Shown here piece by piece: positions 10,936-23,728 of a DNA stretch of 64,000 nt. The DNA is from Galerina marginata (taxonomy: Eukaryota; Basidiomycota; Agaricomycetes; Agaricales; Galerinaceae), in NCBI GenBank assembly GCA_023014335.1, contig JAECYW010000006.1, positions 3,596,001 through 3,660,000 of the forward strand, in the 5' to 3' direction. The position numbers were made by a program, and so were the translations under genes. The notes under the pieces were generated by a model, which saw nothing but the letters and a program-made list of their open reading frames with translations, was not told the origin of the DNA and made no database searches. Within the stretch, counting starts at the first letter, position 1. Each line of letters starts with the position of its first letter.

Positions 10936-11240
10936 GCAGACAAGGAGCGGCGTTGGAGGAGATCCAACGGAGAGGCCACTTGCATCAGATGTCGGCGGAG
11001 CCGTTGTGTCATATTAGACTCTTGAAAAAAACCGGATATGGGATAGAAGAGTTGCTTAGAGGCGACGATGCGACACAATAAAACATGGCAGACGAAGAGC
11101 GGCATTGAAGGAGTTGCAATGGAAAAGCCGCTGGAATAGGCCTCGAGGCTTGAGCCGTTGTGTCGTAGAGCCATTGGAGGAAAGGACGAAACCCAGATAT
11201 GGTACAGAAGGTCCGAAAAGGGTCGGTGAGAGGCGGCGAT
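10936..11240. repeat. Tandem duplication of about 152 bp
   Basis: The segment starting GCAGACAAGGAGCGGCG at 10936 recurs as GCAGACGAAGAGCGGCA at 11088. Matching blocks continue in order: GGAGTTG/GGAGATC, GAGCCGTTGTGTC, a GATATGG block, and GAGGCGACGATG/GAGGCGGCGATGG. The two copies differ at many positions, so the duplication is not recent. It lies just beyond the stop of the zinc-finger gene and could be in its 3' untranslated region. Confidence 0.7.
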
Positions 11241-11376
11241 GGTCGACACTAATACAAAGCGATGCAGGCTGAATACGGGGCTCGGGCAAGTGAATGAAGA
11301 AAAGTGTTCGCCGTGGCGTGGTGCCACAGGCAATGGGGCCGTGTCTCCTAGTAAGACCCAGTGCTGTTCTAAATCC

Positions 11377-12426
11377 CTACGGGAGCGCGACTTGTCGAAA
11401 AACAAACTCATATTTTTGTGGTTTGGGGGTGTTGGGATGTTTTGCCTTGTAGTGCTGTTGCACTTTCTCTGACCTCATTCCAGGAAAGACCATTGGGCAT
11501 GCAGAACATTTTCGGCCGACGAAGGGCTCAAAATGGACCGAGAGGTGTTTCCACACGCCTTTGACAGACTTTCCACAGCCTGTCCAGGGGCAGATTTTCG
11601 CCACTTTCCCTTGGTGCCCAGTAGGGATTTCGTGGTCCTTTTGCGCATGGTAAGGATAATCGCGCGCGTTCTGGATTATTGCGCCGCAACCCAAGGCGCA
11701 TTTCTGAGATGAGGGAACAATATTATCGGGGGCAGGGACGAGAGCGTTGTCGATGCCGGAGTGAGGACTTGTAGACCTGAACAAGGGATGTGCTCAGTAA
11801 CACGTCGAGGCCACTATCGTTGGAAACAACGTACATGATATGGTCCTCGCTACTAGGGGATGATCGACTGGACATTTCTTGGCGATCTCGTCGGACGGTT
11901 TCACAGGTTCGGGAGTGACGCTCTGGCCCTGTTAAAGGGTTTCGCCACCGGAAATCGATTAGGGTATTCGTATTGCTCGCCCCGCCTTGACGAGGGTAGA
12001 AAGACCTGGGAATTGAGCTGAAAGACGCCTCTTCGATGGGGTATACGGACACTGGTAGTGCGTCCTGCCTTGCGAATACCTGATCCTGGGAGTAGGTGGC
12101 ATATTCACCTGTGGATACATCAAGCGTAAAATCACCATACTCCCCGGACCAGGCGAGTGGCATTTGGGAATTGTAACGTATATGAGAGTCGTTTCTATCC
12201 ATAGAAGATGGCCCCTCTCCAGAGTTTTCTAGGCCTTGCAATGGGGTCAAAGTGTCAGGAACCTGGGCGATGTACTGATGCTGGTCATAACAGGGAAATT
12301 GTCCTGTAGATGACGCTGAAGGAGGGTAGCCTTCGCTGAGTAGGTAATGGAAGTCGGTAAGTATGTCTTGTTGAGAAAAATTGTGGCTCACGACGAAGAC
12401 GTGTGTTGAGCTTGATCGCCGCTCAT
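11377..12426 (-). CDS. C2H2-like zinc-finger protein, about 311 aa
   Basis: Three exons on the minus strand: 12426-12392, 12335-11835 and 11776-11377. The second intron has a strong GTACGT donor and a TTACTGAG branch-like site. The N-terminal 200 residues are Ser/Tyr/Gln-rich and low in structure, as in fungal regulators. The C-terminus has three Cys/His clusters: CALGCG...YHAQKDH, CPWTGCGKSVKGVWKHLSVH and CSACPMVF...QQHYKAKH. Each resembles a C2H2 finger, but the spacing is irregular. They would give sequence-specific DNA binding in the nucleus if functional, so a transcription factor is the best guess; no target can be inferred. The first exon is short, and a longer N-terminus from an ATG at 12573 is possible. 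Confidence 0.65.
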
Positions 12427-14546
12427 TCTGTTGAGAGTGATCTCGTCAAAAGTTGCTGGGTCTGCAGTAGATGGATAGGGCTCGTGGGGGAGTGGTTCGT
12501 TAACAAGCCTGGTGCACAGAGTAAGTGAAAATGAAGGGAACAGAGTGAGGAAAGAGAAGTGCGTACGGTTCATAGACGAAGTACGTCGATGGGGCTTGCT
12601 GAAGGGTGAAATCGGGGAGGTGCATGAGGTGGGATCAATGAAAGAGCAAGGACGTGAAAGTTATTCTTTGAAATTGGGCACAAGAGTGAGGAGAAAGTGC
12701 ACCAATAGAGGAAGCGCTTTATAGGAAGAACGTCGAGTGCGTCGCACTCGAATTTGAGGTTGCGCGTAAAGCGTGCGCACATGACTTATAGACGCGTCTT
12801 GTCACAATCTACACAGCCGTGACTGACAAAGAGATATCGTCACGGCAGGCAAAAAGGCGATTTCCCATTTCGCCAGAGTGGAACAATGCGAAATTCACGG
12901 CAGCGCCTGGTCCTTTCGGCGCTTGGGCATTTCTTCCGTTCGACAGTGGGGAAGTCGGGAAGATTACCATACAAGTAGGTTTGTCCGCTGCCGTCGCAGA
13001 CCCGCTTCAGCATATGGTAAAGCGGGACAGCTAGGTTCTTGTTTTTCACCTAGTAGTAGCATAAGCACTTACTTTGTGTGGTGCTGGCTTCCATCTTCGA
13101 TCCTTCAGACAACAAGTCGACGTTGCATACTTATTTTTCTGCTCGTTGCATCCTTGGTCGGACCTGATACATAAACGCAAGGTAATGTAACAGACATGAA
13201 AAGCCATTGTAATTTCACTGGCTCCTACAAGATATCAGTTTCCTGAGGCGAATAGGGCTCATATTTGCACGGCGTACTCATCCGGAAATATGTCTCTGCA
13301 AAACCGTCCAAGAATAGGGAGTTCCTGTAGACCGCCTGATTCGGGCAGCTTTACTGGAAGATTCCAATCGCAGTAGTGACCAACAGGCGGTGAATCATCC
13401 CGAAGCCCAAGTTCATCTATATGATATAGCACTCTCGTACGTTAGGGTCCAAGGGAGTCCAACGGCCGTTAAAGTGCCCGTACGACCAGTTGTCTGTTCT
13501 GAGAGAAACTCGACATTGACGCGTCATTGGATCAGACACGCCAGCTACCCGAGGCGAATATCTTTTCCTGAAGAACAGTATATCCAGGAACAATATAGCT
13601 TCTGGCTGTATTTCACAAACGCAGATCCATTCTTGAGGCTTGGAAAGACGCGTCATCTAGTACATGCGCATTGACTAGTGTTTTCCTGAACGAGCGCGTC
13701 AGAAGTTCTCCTTGAAGAGGTAAAGACATTTCCAAATAATCTTGGGAGGAATTACCAACAGAGAGCGAAAGCAGAGAGTGTAACAATCCTCAATTTCAAG
13801 ATGGACGACCTTGGTGCGCTTTGTCTTCGATAATTTTGTGACGTGGCAAACGCCGAGGAACTGTACAGTTGTGACGAGCGCGATTCGGACTCTTTTCAAC
13901 CGCTTTTGATCAAGTTTGCTACCACCTTTTCCAGCATGTCTCTTATTTCAAGCCTGCAGACTAGTTTTTTGTTATTCGAAACCCTATTTATATCGAATCA
14001 GAAATTATAATTTGAATGCAAATCGGCACAACTTAAAACCGTATATACATAAGCCCGTAAGCGTCCAATATTACATTAACGATCTTCAAATTCGAAGTCA
14101 TTGAGATGTCCCAGTACCCATCAAGTAAGTTCCACGATAGATAACGTCTCCGCAATTATCCCTGCAGCCAGACTCCGGAACAAAAACCAACTAAAAACAC
14201 CAGCAACACCAGCTAGAGTTAGGGTACGTCCGGCGTAATTAAATCTGAAAGACTGGCGAATCGTAGGACATCGAGCAATGAATAATCCTACCCTACCACA
14301 GAACCGCAAAGAGTCCATGAATGGACGGCTAGGTATCGACCGGAGGAATCGTGGGAGAAGCTGGAGCGCAGCTCCTGCCAATGTTACTTGAAAGAGGTAA
14401 CTCGCTTGCGACAATAGCTTCATTAGAATGTGACCGCAGCTTCCACTCAAATCGTGCGCTAAATGAAAATAAGGCAAGGTCAGTAATGACAGTACCAGGC
14501 GTGGCCATTGGTAAGAGCAGGTGTGGGGAGGGTCGAGGGTAGGGTG
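12427..14546. other. Intergenic, about 2.1 kb, nothing supported
   Basis: 12427-12800 is the presumed promoter and 5' leader of the zinc-finger gene. From 12800 to 14546 I find no protein with recognisable features, no repeats and no RNA gene. The open frames are short and overlap on both strands. Confidence 0.4.
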
Positions 14547-15764
14547 TCAGGCGAATGGGGAACATAATGACTGGGAAGGATTTACCTTTACGGAGACCCA
14601 TCTCACCACCACGTCCTTGATCCTATCTTTCAACGCTTGATGACACAATTTACATGTAAGATGCCCCAAGAGCGGATCGAATGCGGACTGCATACTATGA
14701 CTCGACGGATCTGATAAAGAAATCAGCAAAACGATTGGAACAGGGCACGACACAAACCAGGCCTTAGATCCCAGGCTAAATACGCAGTAACAAGAGCCCA
14801 AGCGCGTGTCAATTTCCTCTGATCATCGAAGTTACATTCTTCGGTTGCGGGATGTGGTTGTGGAGGTTGGATAAGGATTTCTTTCAATGATGCGAACCGA
14901 CCGGCATGGAGTCGTAATAACTTCTGCATGGACACCGCGCCGATTCGCTCCGCCATCTCGTCTGTGATAGTGGCCAGATCGTATGAGAGGAGATAAGACG
15001 ATACGGTAACGGCGAGAGAGGATAGCCCATGGTGCGCAGATAGGGCATACACCTCAAGAGGATGCCTTGGGGCATAGGCAATGAGGAGGTCGTGCAGTGG
15101 AGTCGAGGGGCGGATGAGAGATTGAGGAGAAATGGAATAACTCGCCATGCGATCCACAGCGCACACGAGAGTTTCAATATCCGGAGAATGAGCGGCTGGA
15201 GAGCTCCCATATAACGTATGCAATATGATATTGAGCTCTGTGCTGGGTGCATCGAGCTGGATGAGTGTCGTCCTGTATTGCGGGTCGGAAAGTGAACCGT
15301 TCAGATAAGCTTTGAATGAAGTCGGGCAACTTTTCAAGATGGTTTGGAAATCTACGTAAAAAATCACCCCGTCCCTGGATGACAACATGGTATTGGGAGC
15401 AGGAATGGCTCCAGGGTGGAAGACAGTGGAAATTGCGAGCGTGTCATTGTCGTCGATAGGCAATTCGCTTGTCTGAGGCGGTGAAGTTGGAAAATTCTGC
15501 AAAAAAAAGGAATTAAAATAGGGATCACGATCGTCAGTGAAAACCTCTGACAAATGGGTATGTGTCCTGGAGATAACTCTGAGAGTTATCCGTGGAAAAT
15601 GGGCTTGGGCTCAGCGGAGAGTCGCTGTATGAATTGGTATATTCAGAGTATTCGTCGTCGTCGGCGTATAGTTGATCATGCGAGAAGGAGGGCGGTGGAG
15701 TAGGGTACCAGGGACGTGCGGGATTTTCTTCGGAAACCTCTGAACGACCTTGGCTAGTATCCAT
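14547..15764 (-). CDS. BTB/POZ-like protein, copy 1
   Basis: Exons 15764-15552, 15496-14758 and 14710-14586, possibly reading on to a stop at 14547. The N-terminal 70 residues are Pro/Ser/Tyr-rich (YPTPPPSFSHD). A fungal BTB-like domain follows: DTLAISTVFHPGAIPAPNT, SSRDGVIFYVDFQTILKSCP, then LHTLYGSSPAAHSPDIETLV and helices to LLRLHAGRFASLKEIL. The end carries CKLCHQALKDRIKDVVVRW, a conserved Cys pair. BTB domains mediate protein-protein contacts, often in Cul3 ligases or transcription complexes. The expansion of such genes in mushrooms is known; individual roles are mostly not. It has a close paralogue at 24055 on the other strand with the same exon borders. The 3' end is uncertain: the intron after VSVK may be spliced to a short exon ending RTI. 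Confidence 0.75.
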
Positions 15765-15800
15765 GGTTCATCAACAGGACCTGAATGATGTAGGTGACCT

Positions 15801-15810
15801 CTTATATATA
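15801..15810 (-). promoter_or_regulatory. TATA box of BTB1
   Basis: TATATATAAG on the minus strand, about 37-46 bp before the BTB1 ATG. It matches in position the TATAAAAG box of the paralogue. Confidence 0.6.
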
Positions 15811-15982
15811 TGCTGTGGGGGGGAGATCACCTAAAGTAGCAGGACCCACTTTTTTTAATATAATAAGTCGCGCACGGTGATGGCACAGGGCACAGGTTTC
15901 CACTCCAACCTGAAGCAGACGGTATTCTTTGTCCCGCATTCCTCCGATGTCAAAGGACAAAAGTACCTTTTTGTCTGAATGT

Positions 15983-16001
15983 TGACGTCATTACGACGTC
16001 A
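15983..16001 (-). promoter_or_regulatory. CRE-type bZIP sites upstream of BTB1
   Basis: A perfect palindrome TGACGTCA at 15983-15990, followed by CGACGTCA at 15994-16001, about 220-240 bp before the BTB1 start. A further TGACGTCA lies at 16338-16345. TGACGTCA is the binding site of ATF/CREB-type bZIP factors. The BTB2 promoter has the same kind of cluster. Confidence 0.65.
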
Positions 16002-16502
16002 CGACCCCACTCAATACGGAACTTGCGGTTCAAATATAATTTAGTATAAATGCGAAAGCAATATTTCCCATTATGCACACGACTTCACCATTAGCTGAAC
16101 AATGTAAAAAAAATTCACGAATTTTCAAGGATTTCTGGAAAGCCTGTCAGCCCGGAGGTGGGTTGATTCGAGCCAAACGTTGGCCTGAGCGTTGAGAGCC
16201 TAAGAGGTGCTATCGAAAAAAGTAATGATTGTTAATCTTAGGTCAAGTAATAAGCAAACGACGACGGGACAATAGTGAAGGTAAACAATTGATTCCAGAG
16301 TTGTATCTACTCGAACTTGGGATTCTGCCGTGTTTTATGACGTCACTTTTGCCTAAAATAGCAAGTTTCCATCCTTTCTAAGAAGCGATGTATTATGTAA
16401 TTAATATGGGGTTCGCCTGCGATAAGTATCCGGGGTGAAAGCTACGCATAATGTAGGTGTCCTCTGCCTATATTGGACTCAAGCTGACTCTGGCACACCC
16501 CG

Positions 16503-19036
16503 CTATATACAGTCCCTTAGGCCGGTAGGTGAATATCTGTCGCAGTCCAAACTCCAAGGTCCAACGGCGAGGCTCTGGGCACCTGACCGAATGCCCTCGT
16601 TCCGCCAGCCCCAAACAGGAAAAGAAAGCGGATTAGCCATCCACTTCATGAACGCTAACTTTTCTTCTGATATCTCTGTACCGTCTTTCCCATGACCCTC
16701 TTCTTTCAACTCCTTTTCTTTCTCCTTGAGCAAGAAACCTCTTGCAACCGCTGCCTTTCCGATCCACAACTTGAAATTCTCTACGTCCTCTAGCGCTCCG
16801 TAACACATGGCGATAGCGTCGATGTGACGCCCTAGATCACGGAGTGGGTGAACAAGAAGATTGGGGTCAGGAGCGGATTGTGGTTCAGCATTTTGTATGT
16901 GTGACGACCTCGCCGCCGCAGACTCGACGAAAGACTCAACTCCCGGCCCAGGATGCGTATCCAGAATCTCCAGACTCTCCCGTTGAATAAGTCCCAGTGC
17001 CTGAAGATGCGCCGAAATCAGCACGTCAGCGGGCAACGATGGGTCAGTGCACCACTGCTTGAACGACGGTCGCGTCGTGCTCTTCACGCCGCCTCTACGC
17101 TTCTCTTCAGCACTTCCGCCCCAAAAGTCGGTCAGCATTCCCCTTGCAACGTCGCTCTCCCGCACACGTTCTATGAATTTCTCCTCAGAGTTCGAGTCGC
17201 CTGCTAGGCGGATACACGTCAGGCAGACGCAGTTAAACCCATACATGGTATATAGGTAGTCACGACGGACATGGTATGGCGAGAGAGGCGGCACATACGC
17301 AATGGTAATTTCCTCGCCGGCAGCGATGGGTCGGACGGCAGTGACAACGAGGGAGTATGTATTTAGGTCCCATTCCCATTTGGCATTGGGGCTGCAGCTG
17401 TGGACAACAGTAAGCATTCGAGGATGAGAAAAGATGCAGCCGTTAGTTAAAAATTGACGAACCTATGGTTGATCCGACTTGTGTTCAAGAACATCCCCTT
17501 GTGCGTCTTCAGCTCGGCATGTTCCTTTTGAGCATTACCTTCTGGGATCGCGAGCTCAATCGCGAGGGCATTGACTCGCATGATTGACTCGTATTTCTTC
17601 TCGTCCTCGCCAGCACCACCCAGGCTCGGCCTATCGCCGAACCTAGCTAACTCCTCAACTCGACCCTTGACCACGTCTGTCTCTTCTCCCAACATGGCAA
17701 AAACCTTCTCATAGATCTCCTCCGCCGGCTTAGAGAGAGCGATGATATAAGGCGTGATGACAATAGGCTGTTCGGCGCTGATGAGCTGGTTGGAAGCGAT
17801 TGGGAAGAGAGCGAACATCCCCAGGCCTTTCGCGATTGATTTAGAATTTACTGAGGTGGAATTGGATGAAGAGTGAGATAAGGGGGAGCTTGAGGGTAAC
17901 GACGCAAATGCAGGGCGAATGACGAACGGCGTTCGGTCTATCAGTGGTGGGGCTGGAAAAGAGGACGGAAACAGTGCGTCAACACTCGCGTCGAGCATCG
18001 TGATACATTCTTGAAGTCCGTCTTGCCCACTGAGTAACCGTTTTCGTATAACATATCGCCTTCTGCGCACATGCTCCGTAAAATCAAAGGTCGGGCAGTT
18101 TAACGTGGCTGAATGACGTATCCCTGTATCGATACCATCGCTAACCTCTCTTGGCGGTAACTTGGAGGAAGGTAATAATACAAAAGGATGTTCGAGTGGA
18201 GGTTGAGGTTGGTAAGCATGGGGCTGGGGTTTGCGCTCTGAAGATCGGGGCTCAACGCGTTGAGAAGGTTGGAGTTGGACTAGTGGGGCATGAGGCAGAG
18301 GCAAACCTTGCTGAGGTTGGGGCTGGGGTGGATATCGTTGACTTTGGGGACTGGATGCGTCGTGATTCTGGGAATCGGCATACTGATGTGATAAGGAGGG
18401 GAAGGGGGCAGTGGACTGGGAATGTGATGAGTTGCTGCTTTGGGGCGTGAACGATACACGTTTCGGAGGCGTCGATATGGAGTGCTGTTGAACGGATGAT
18501 GGAGGCCACCCTTTGACCGGAGGATAACCGGCGTCCATAACGGGGAAGGAAGCCATTTCTTTCGTCGAATAGGTGGCATGCACATTATTCGCACCCGATC
18601 CTGATTGACCCATCACAGAATGCAGCACCTGGCCATGTCGGCGTGGACTATAACCATTAGCAAGGATCATAGACGGTATCGAGACCTGCTCAATAGAATT
18701 ATTTGGTATAGGCCTTCCGGAGGCGGGAGGGGTTGACAAAGACGCGTTCAAATTCGAATTTGAACAATAAAGTGGACGTTTATGAGTTTGATGAGGTGTG
18801 TCTAGGTCGTGCGGGACGTCTCGCATACCCTTGTCGAAGCACTCAGGCCCTATAACCTGCGCCACCGAACTGAAGGTCACCGACTTTCGTCGCTTGCGGC
18901 CAAGCTCGTGAGTCGGGAGGTCGTGGCATGATATTGGACCGTTGGGAGAATTCGTCAAAGTCACCGTGCTGGATTCGCTCGAGGGTGGAGAGACCACTGA
19001 CAACCGGCGTTTGGGACGAGTAGCGGCAGGATCCAT
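16503..19036 (-). CDS. SET-domain protein, about 822 aa
   Basis: Two exons, 19036-17463 and 17397-16503; the intron splits the NHSCSPNA motif and splicing restores it. Residues 1-330 are disordered, rich in Ser/Pro/Gln with basic patches (GRKRRKS), likely nuclear. The SET domain follows: AKGLGMFALFPI (SET-N), a long insert with helices, INHSCSPNAKW and ITIAYVPPLSPYHVRRDYL, then a post-SET-like CVCLTC. The NHSCxPN and ITIAY pieces form the methyltransferase site that binds S-adenosylmethionine, so lysine methylation of a histone or other protein is expected. The layout, with SET split by an insert and a TPR-like C-terminal tail (ISAHLQALGLIQRESLEIL), resembles SMYD/SET5-type proteins, though no MYND finger is seen. 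The exact substrate is open. Confidence 0.8.
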
Positions 19037-20137
19037 TGTGAGTAGGTAGGACGTGGATAGGCTATAGTAATAGGAGATTGCCCAAGCTCTAGTTGGCTTT
19101 TAAATCGAGTCGCAGACTTGGAGTGCCACCATCCTGACCTAATGAACCAAAACAGAAAATGGAGGGACAATGCGCGCCAACGCGCACAGAGTCGTGTCGA
19201 GCACGGGCATGGATGAGTACGAGCACGAGCACGAGAGTGGGCCATTCGTGATGAAATGATCCCGGGCATGAACGATGGAACAACTGGCAGGAGGCCGTAT
19301 CAAAGCGGACTATCCAAATCACCACTGTTTTGCTCATATGGGGGTCCATGGGTAGGTCGAACTGTGCTTCGGGGACCGTAAAAGGTCAAAATGGACAAAG
19401 ACCGCACTGATACAACGGCTGCGTGGGGGATAGGGTACGAGGTCGGTAACCAAATGAACTTGTTTGTCGGGAACGTGGTTTAATATATCTACGCCAATTA
19501 GTCGGGCCGTGATAGCGGAAGTGAAAGAACGAACTAACATTTAACATTGCTCTTCTGAGGAAGATCCACAATGGCACAACCGCACTGCGTCAACCATTGA
19601 CTCGAGATGACTGCAAAAGTCGCTATGAGCAACACCAATCTACATCGTGGATTGAAACCGGTTTCTTTTCTTTTCCATGAGGACCGAAAGAATTCAAAGG
19701 TCCTGGTGGGATACGACGTTGAGAGACCACGTCAAAAATATCTCTCTCAAGCTTGCGGCAAGAGTTTTTCTCGAGGAAAGGTGATCACTGCCAAATCAGG
19801 TCATTTTGTGTCATTCTTTATTTGGTTGGTCACGTTTCCGACAAACAAGCCCGCAAAAGATTAGATAAGAATCCAAATTTCATCCCGTACAGCAACATTC
19901 GGTTGATCCAAAAACTTGGAAATAAGGTAAGTAAGTGCCTATGCAGACACTATATTGCGCGGTAGATGCCTTTGCAAAGTCCCTGGTGATATTTACCGAC
20001 ACCCTTTTCTCTTAGATCCAGAGAGACAGACGAATCGCTCAAGAATCAAGATCTCCGACATCCTTTCAGATCAATTGTCGAATTAAATCAAACAGTCGCA
20101 ATTCAGGATGGTATACCCTAGCAAAAAGCAGTGAGTC
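19037..20137. other. Intergenic between SET and F-box-like genes
   Basis: Contains the SET gene promoter and the 3' flank of the F-box-like gene. A GC-rich stretch with GAGCACGAGCACGAG near 19218 is a minor simple repeat. Nothing else is supported. Confidence 0.4.
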
Positions 20138-21496
20138 TTAGATCAAAGTTTTGCGAATTAAAAGAGGGTTCACACCTGAGAGAAAGCGTTGGGCTTTAGC
20201 CACCGCCTCCGCCGACTTCCAAATCATTCCTTCATGCACAGAATGTGCGTAGCTATATCTGAACGGCTCTTTCTCCCATGCAAAAACTAGTCTGGGGTCA
20301 AAGCCTAGCTGTGAGGGTATTTCAGAGCCCGTTTTTTCGACCAAGGGTCCTGATGGCCGTGAACCCGAACTTGGACTGGCCTTGAATTTTCGGGACGCAA
20401 GGCGCGAGATAATCTTCGCCGTGCCTGCGGGGTTGGCGTCGAAGCGGAGGATGAGCACGCATACTTTGAGGGACCCGTGATTATTGAGCACTTCACTGAG
20501 GGCGCCGGCCACCGCCTCCATCTTCGTTGTCCACGCCGAGTCTTCATTACGGCTTTCCTTGTCCATATCCACGTCCTCAGAGGCATCCTTGTCTCTTGAT
20601 ATGGGGCGGATATTTGTGACGGTGTCCAACCACCTCGAGCGGCCCCCTTGTTCACCTGTACTACTGGAAGGTGCTTGTCCGACTGCAAAATCAAACTTCA
20701 GATGTGTAAGCGATGGCATCGACTCCCTTCCTATCCCCCTCCCGGCCCAAGATGTCCACTCCTCCCATTTATTAACGACACTCAAATGAGTCACGGCAGA
20801 AAACAGAGGAATGCCAGAGGTATGTCGCCCGAATGTAGAGAGTGGCTGGGAGCCGTGAAAGAGTAATGATATCCTATTGGGGCGGGCGTTTAAGGGCTTG
20901 TATGGATCGAAGGGTCGAAGATGCTGGGTGGTATGGGTAGGGAAGGATGATTGACGGCCATTCGCTTGGGAAACAGCTTCTCTCGACAAGGTATGTGGTT
21001 GGCCTCTGGGTCGTGCCCAATAAGAAAAATCATTCACGCTCCTGCACACGCTCAGAATTGCAAGCACGCTCTCTGGCTCCGCGTCCGAGCACACAAAAAG
21101 TGACTTGACCGCATTCTCCAAGAAACTTTCCGGTTTGGTCGTCGATGGTGGACGGTGGTAGAGTGTCCTGAGAAAAAGGTCGACGGTGCGCGGGTAAGAG
21201 AGATGTACTTGGGAATATATGATCTCGTCAATCCTGTATAAATATTGTTCGTTGGTCTTGAGTACGCGTGCTATTATCCGCTATATCACGTACCAGGATT
21301 GGACAGTCCGCGACAGATGAGCAAGCGTTAGGGCCGTCGTGCGGTCTGAGTAGGCGGCGCATTCGAGTATTTGGCGCAGAACGTCTTCTGGGAGGACGAA
21401 GGAAATCAGACAAGGGCCAGGGAGGGTAGAAAAAGGGCTGGGAATAAAGCTGAAAGCCGCGGGTGGCCCCAAGTTTAAATCGGCTAATACAAACAT
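20138..21496 (-). CDS. F-box-like protein, about 432 aa
   Basis: Two exons, 21496-21294 and 21233-20138, joined by a GTACGT donor and ATACAG acceptor in phase. After a hydrophobic 30-residue lead, residues about 34-70 read LPEDVLRQILECAAYSDRTT followed by LAHLSRTVQSW: the short helical F-box-like motif common in basidiomycetes. F-boxes dock to Skp1 in SCF ubiquitin ligases. The remaining ~360 residues lack obvious leucine-rich repeats except SMPSLTHLKFDF and SLKVCVLILRFD, which look like degenerate ones. It contains an acidic linker (DKDASEDVDMDKES). Such genes are numerous and fast-evolving in mushrooms, so the substrate cannot be inferred. Confidence 0.7.
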
Positions 21497-23699
21497 TGGT
21501 ACTAGGTAGTGTGATGGGTCGAAGATTTACGCAGGAAGGTACAGGAAGGGGGCGTCCTTAATTGAATGTTAATTGAGTCCGCAATAAGAGGGGAGAAGAA
21601 CGGCGGATGATCGTCACAAGTTAGCTTTATAGTCTCTTACCTCATGGTAATACCGTACAATTACTTCAAGGTGTCTGAATTTGGCTGACTCTTTGGTTAT
21701 TGGAAATTTCCCAATCCGTAATCCTCGCATCTCGACGTCGGCGTCCGCTATATTCCACACGCATGACCCAATTCAATTGGAAGGAAGCCTATTGCGATAT
21801 CCATATGAATGTTTTGGCAAGATCGTCAATGTTAAGGGAAAAATTTGACCGCACCGATAGACCGCGCTCCTACTCCTTGGATCTTCAAGTTCCGTGTCAG
21901 TTTTTTTGTTGGGGTAGCCCACACAGACACGCGCCGTAGCACACAGCCCCGATGTTATAGCAAATACGTGATGAATACAAGGTCCTCGCGCCGAGGAAAA
22001 CATGGACTTTGCTAGACGCCAAGGACTCAATTGGATAATTCTCTGCGACTAATATTAAAAACAGATGAATGATCAGGATCAGGATCAGATTCTAGAAATA
22101 CCAAGGGTCGGAAAACTTCGAATCCGACGACTTATTCTTATGCCCTAACGAGGGCCGGGTGCTACAGGGAGCAATGGTAGGGTGGCGCATAACACAGGAG
22201 ACCGGAGAGCCATGGTCGGTAAACAAATTACCGGCTTCTAATGTAAATTACATGTCGGGGTACTACTCCTTCGGTTGACTACCTGCGGATTCATTTGAAT
22301 TTCCTTCCCCCTCTCCGGGTAAGCATCAAGAAAGCCTCAATAGTCCGTCGCTCTATTGAATTTCATCCATAGAAGACGGGGGGGACCGGTGAGATGAAAG
22401 CGCTGTGCCTTGAACGTTAACGGAATTGCGAGTATCTCGGGCCGCGCCTCCTCGGACTTGAGGCACACATAATTGACCGCGTTGGGTTCCGAGGGTATAA
22501 CGGATTTTAGCAATGGTCGTCCTTGAGGACATCAAATGAAAGGGTGTGATACTTGTCCGGGAACAAAGGAAGGGTGAAACGACCTCAAGGGACGTATGAT
22601 TTTCTCCAAGTTCGACAACCACGGAGTCACGGAGCCGCTGGCCTCCGAGGGGTTTATTCTGAAGCATTTACAACCGGTGGTGGTAGAATTGCATAAACTC
22701 GACGTAAAAATTTCTGACTGGTTACCTAAGGACATCAAGTACAATTGGTATATCTCGGGATTGCTGACATGACGAAAGAGATTGTCCTGGTTCTGAAATA
22801 AATAACCCTTTCCCCATTTTCCGATCCCCATTGTGGACGCCGTGGCTCCCGGACTTGAGCTAATGAGGAAGGTCCCTCTCGATCAAAGTTGACCGATATT
22901 AAGCCAGTATGGTGCTGTCGACGGTTATCCATAAATATGTCACTGGCTTTTAACAGTGTCTGTAGTCTGTTGTCTCGTTAGATATTTTTGACAATTTTTG
23001 GAGGGCCATGTCTGGTCAGCTGGTTTTGAACTCTGCTCACTCGGCTCAGCTTTGCGGACATTGTCAGCCAGTAAGTACGCATGGTGCCAACTCCAAGCAG
23101 AATATTTCCGGTATTCCTTTCTCAGAGACAGACTTGTGCACGTACATTCACCGTGGACGCCGAGGGCGACTGTCACCACCGCCTCAAATCACTCATGGAG
23201 TCGTAATATTCAGCTTATTCGACGGACTGATAGTAAACATCTAGACTATGATGTCACAACCAACCACGGTTAAATGTACAACCGACGTTTCTATTTCTTC
23301 TGTCGACCCTCTTCATATCTTTTCCATCATTTCTCGCAGACTTTCTGGTTTCGTCTGAGGAGCTCTGCGTTGGAACTCGGAAACGGAGGCCTTTTACTCA
23401 GTGTGACTGCCTTGCAAGCCACTTCAGTATGCTTCATGTTCCTGTGATCTTCTTGTCTAAACGAGGAGAACTATATCAAGCCACTTGGAGCTGTGTTGTC
23501 AAATATGTCAATGCTGGCTAAACCTTTAACAAATGGTTGACCAATGGTTGACCAATGGTTTTTCTGTTCATCCAACTTGGTTCATTCAACTTCGGGTTAA
23601 ATTTCTTGGGCTTATATAAAATTCTTACACCTCTCTGGGTCGTTTCACTGGCGTACCCTCGTCGTTGCGGGTTTCGTCCCTTTGGAGGAACTGGGGAAG
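21497..23699. other. Intergenic, about 2.2 kb
   Basis: No supported gene. Contains a small tandem repeat ATGGTTGACCA, about 2.5 copies, near 23531-23560. Short open frames on both strands have no recognisable domain. Confidence 0.4.
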
Positions 23700-23728
23700 T
23701 GACGTCATGTGACGTCACTTCGACGTCA
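23700..23728 (+). promoter_or_regulatory. Triple CRE-type site upstream of BTB2
   Basis: TGACGTCA at 23700-23707 and 23710-23717, then CGACGTCA at 23721-23728, with a weaker TGACGTCG at 23953-23960. They lie about 95-355 bp before the BTB2 ATG. Three near-consensus palindromes in 29 bp is far above chance and matches the cluster before BTB1. Confidence 0.7.

Noticed and set aside
10821..11411. 196-codon open frame on the minus strand
   Set aside because: Overlaps the end of the zinc-finger gene and the 152-bp duplication; its length comes from the repeated DNA and it has no ATG-context or domain support.
14121..14477. Hydrophobic open frame on the minus strand after BTB1, as a membrane protein or extra BTB1 exon
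   Set aside because: The phase does not join to the last BTB1 exon and BTB2 has no counterpart.
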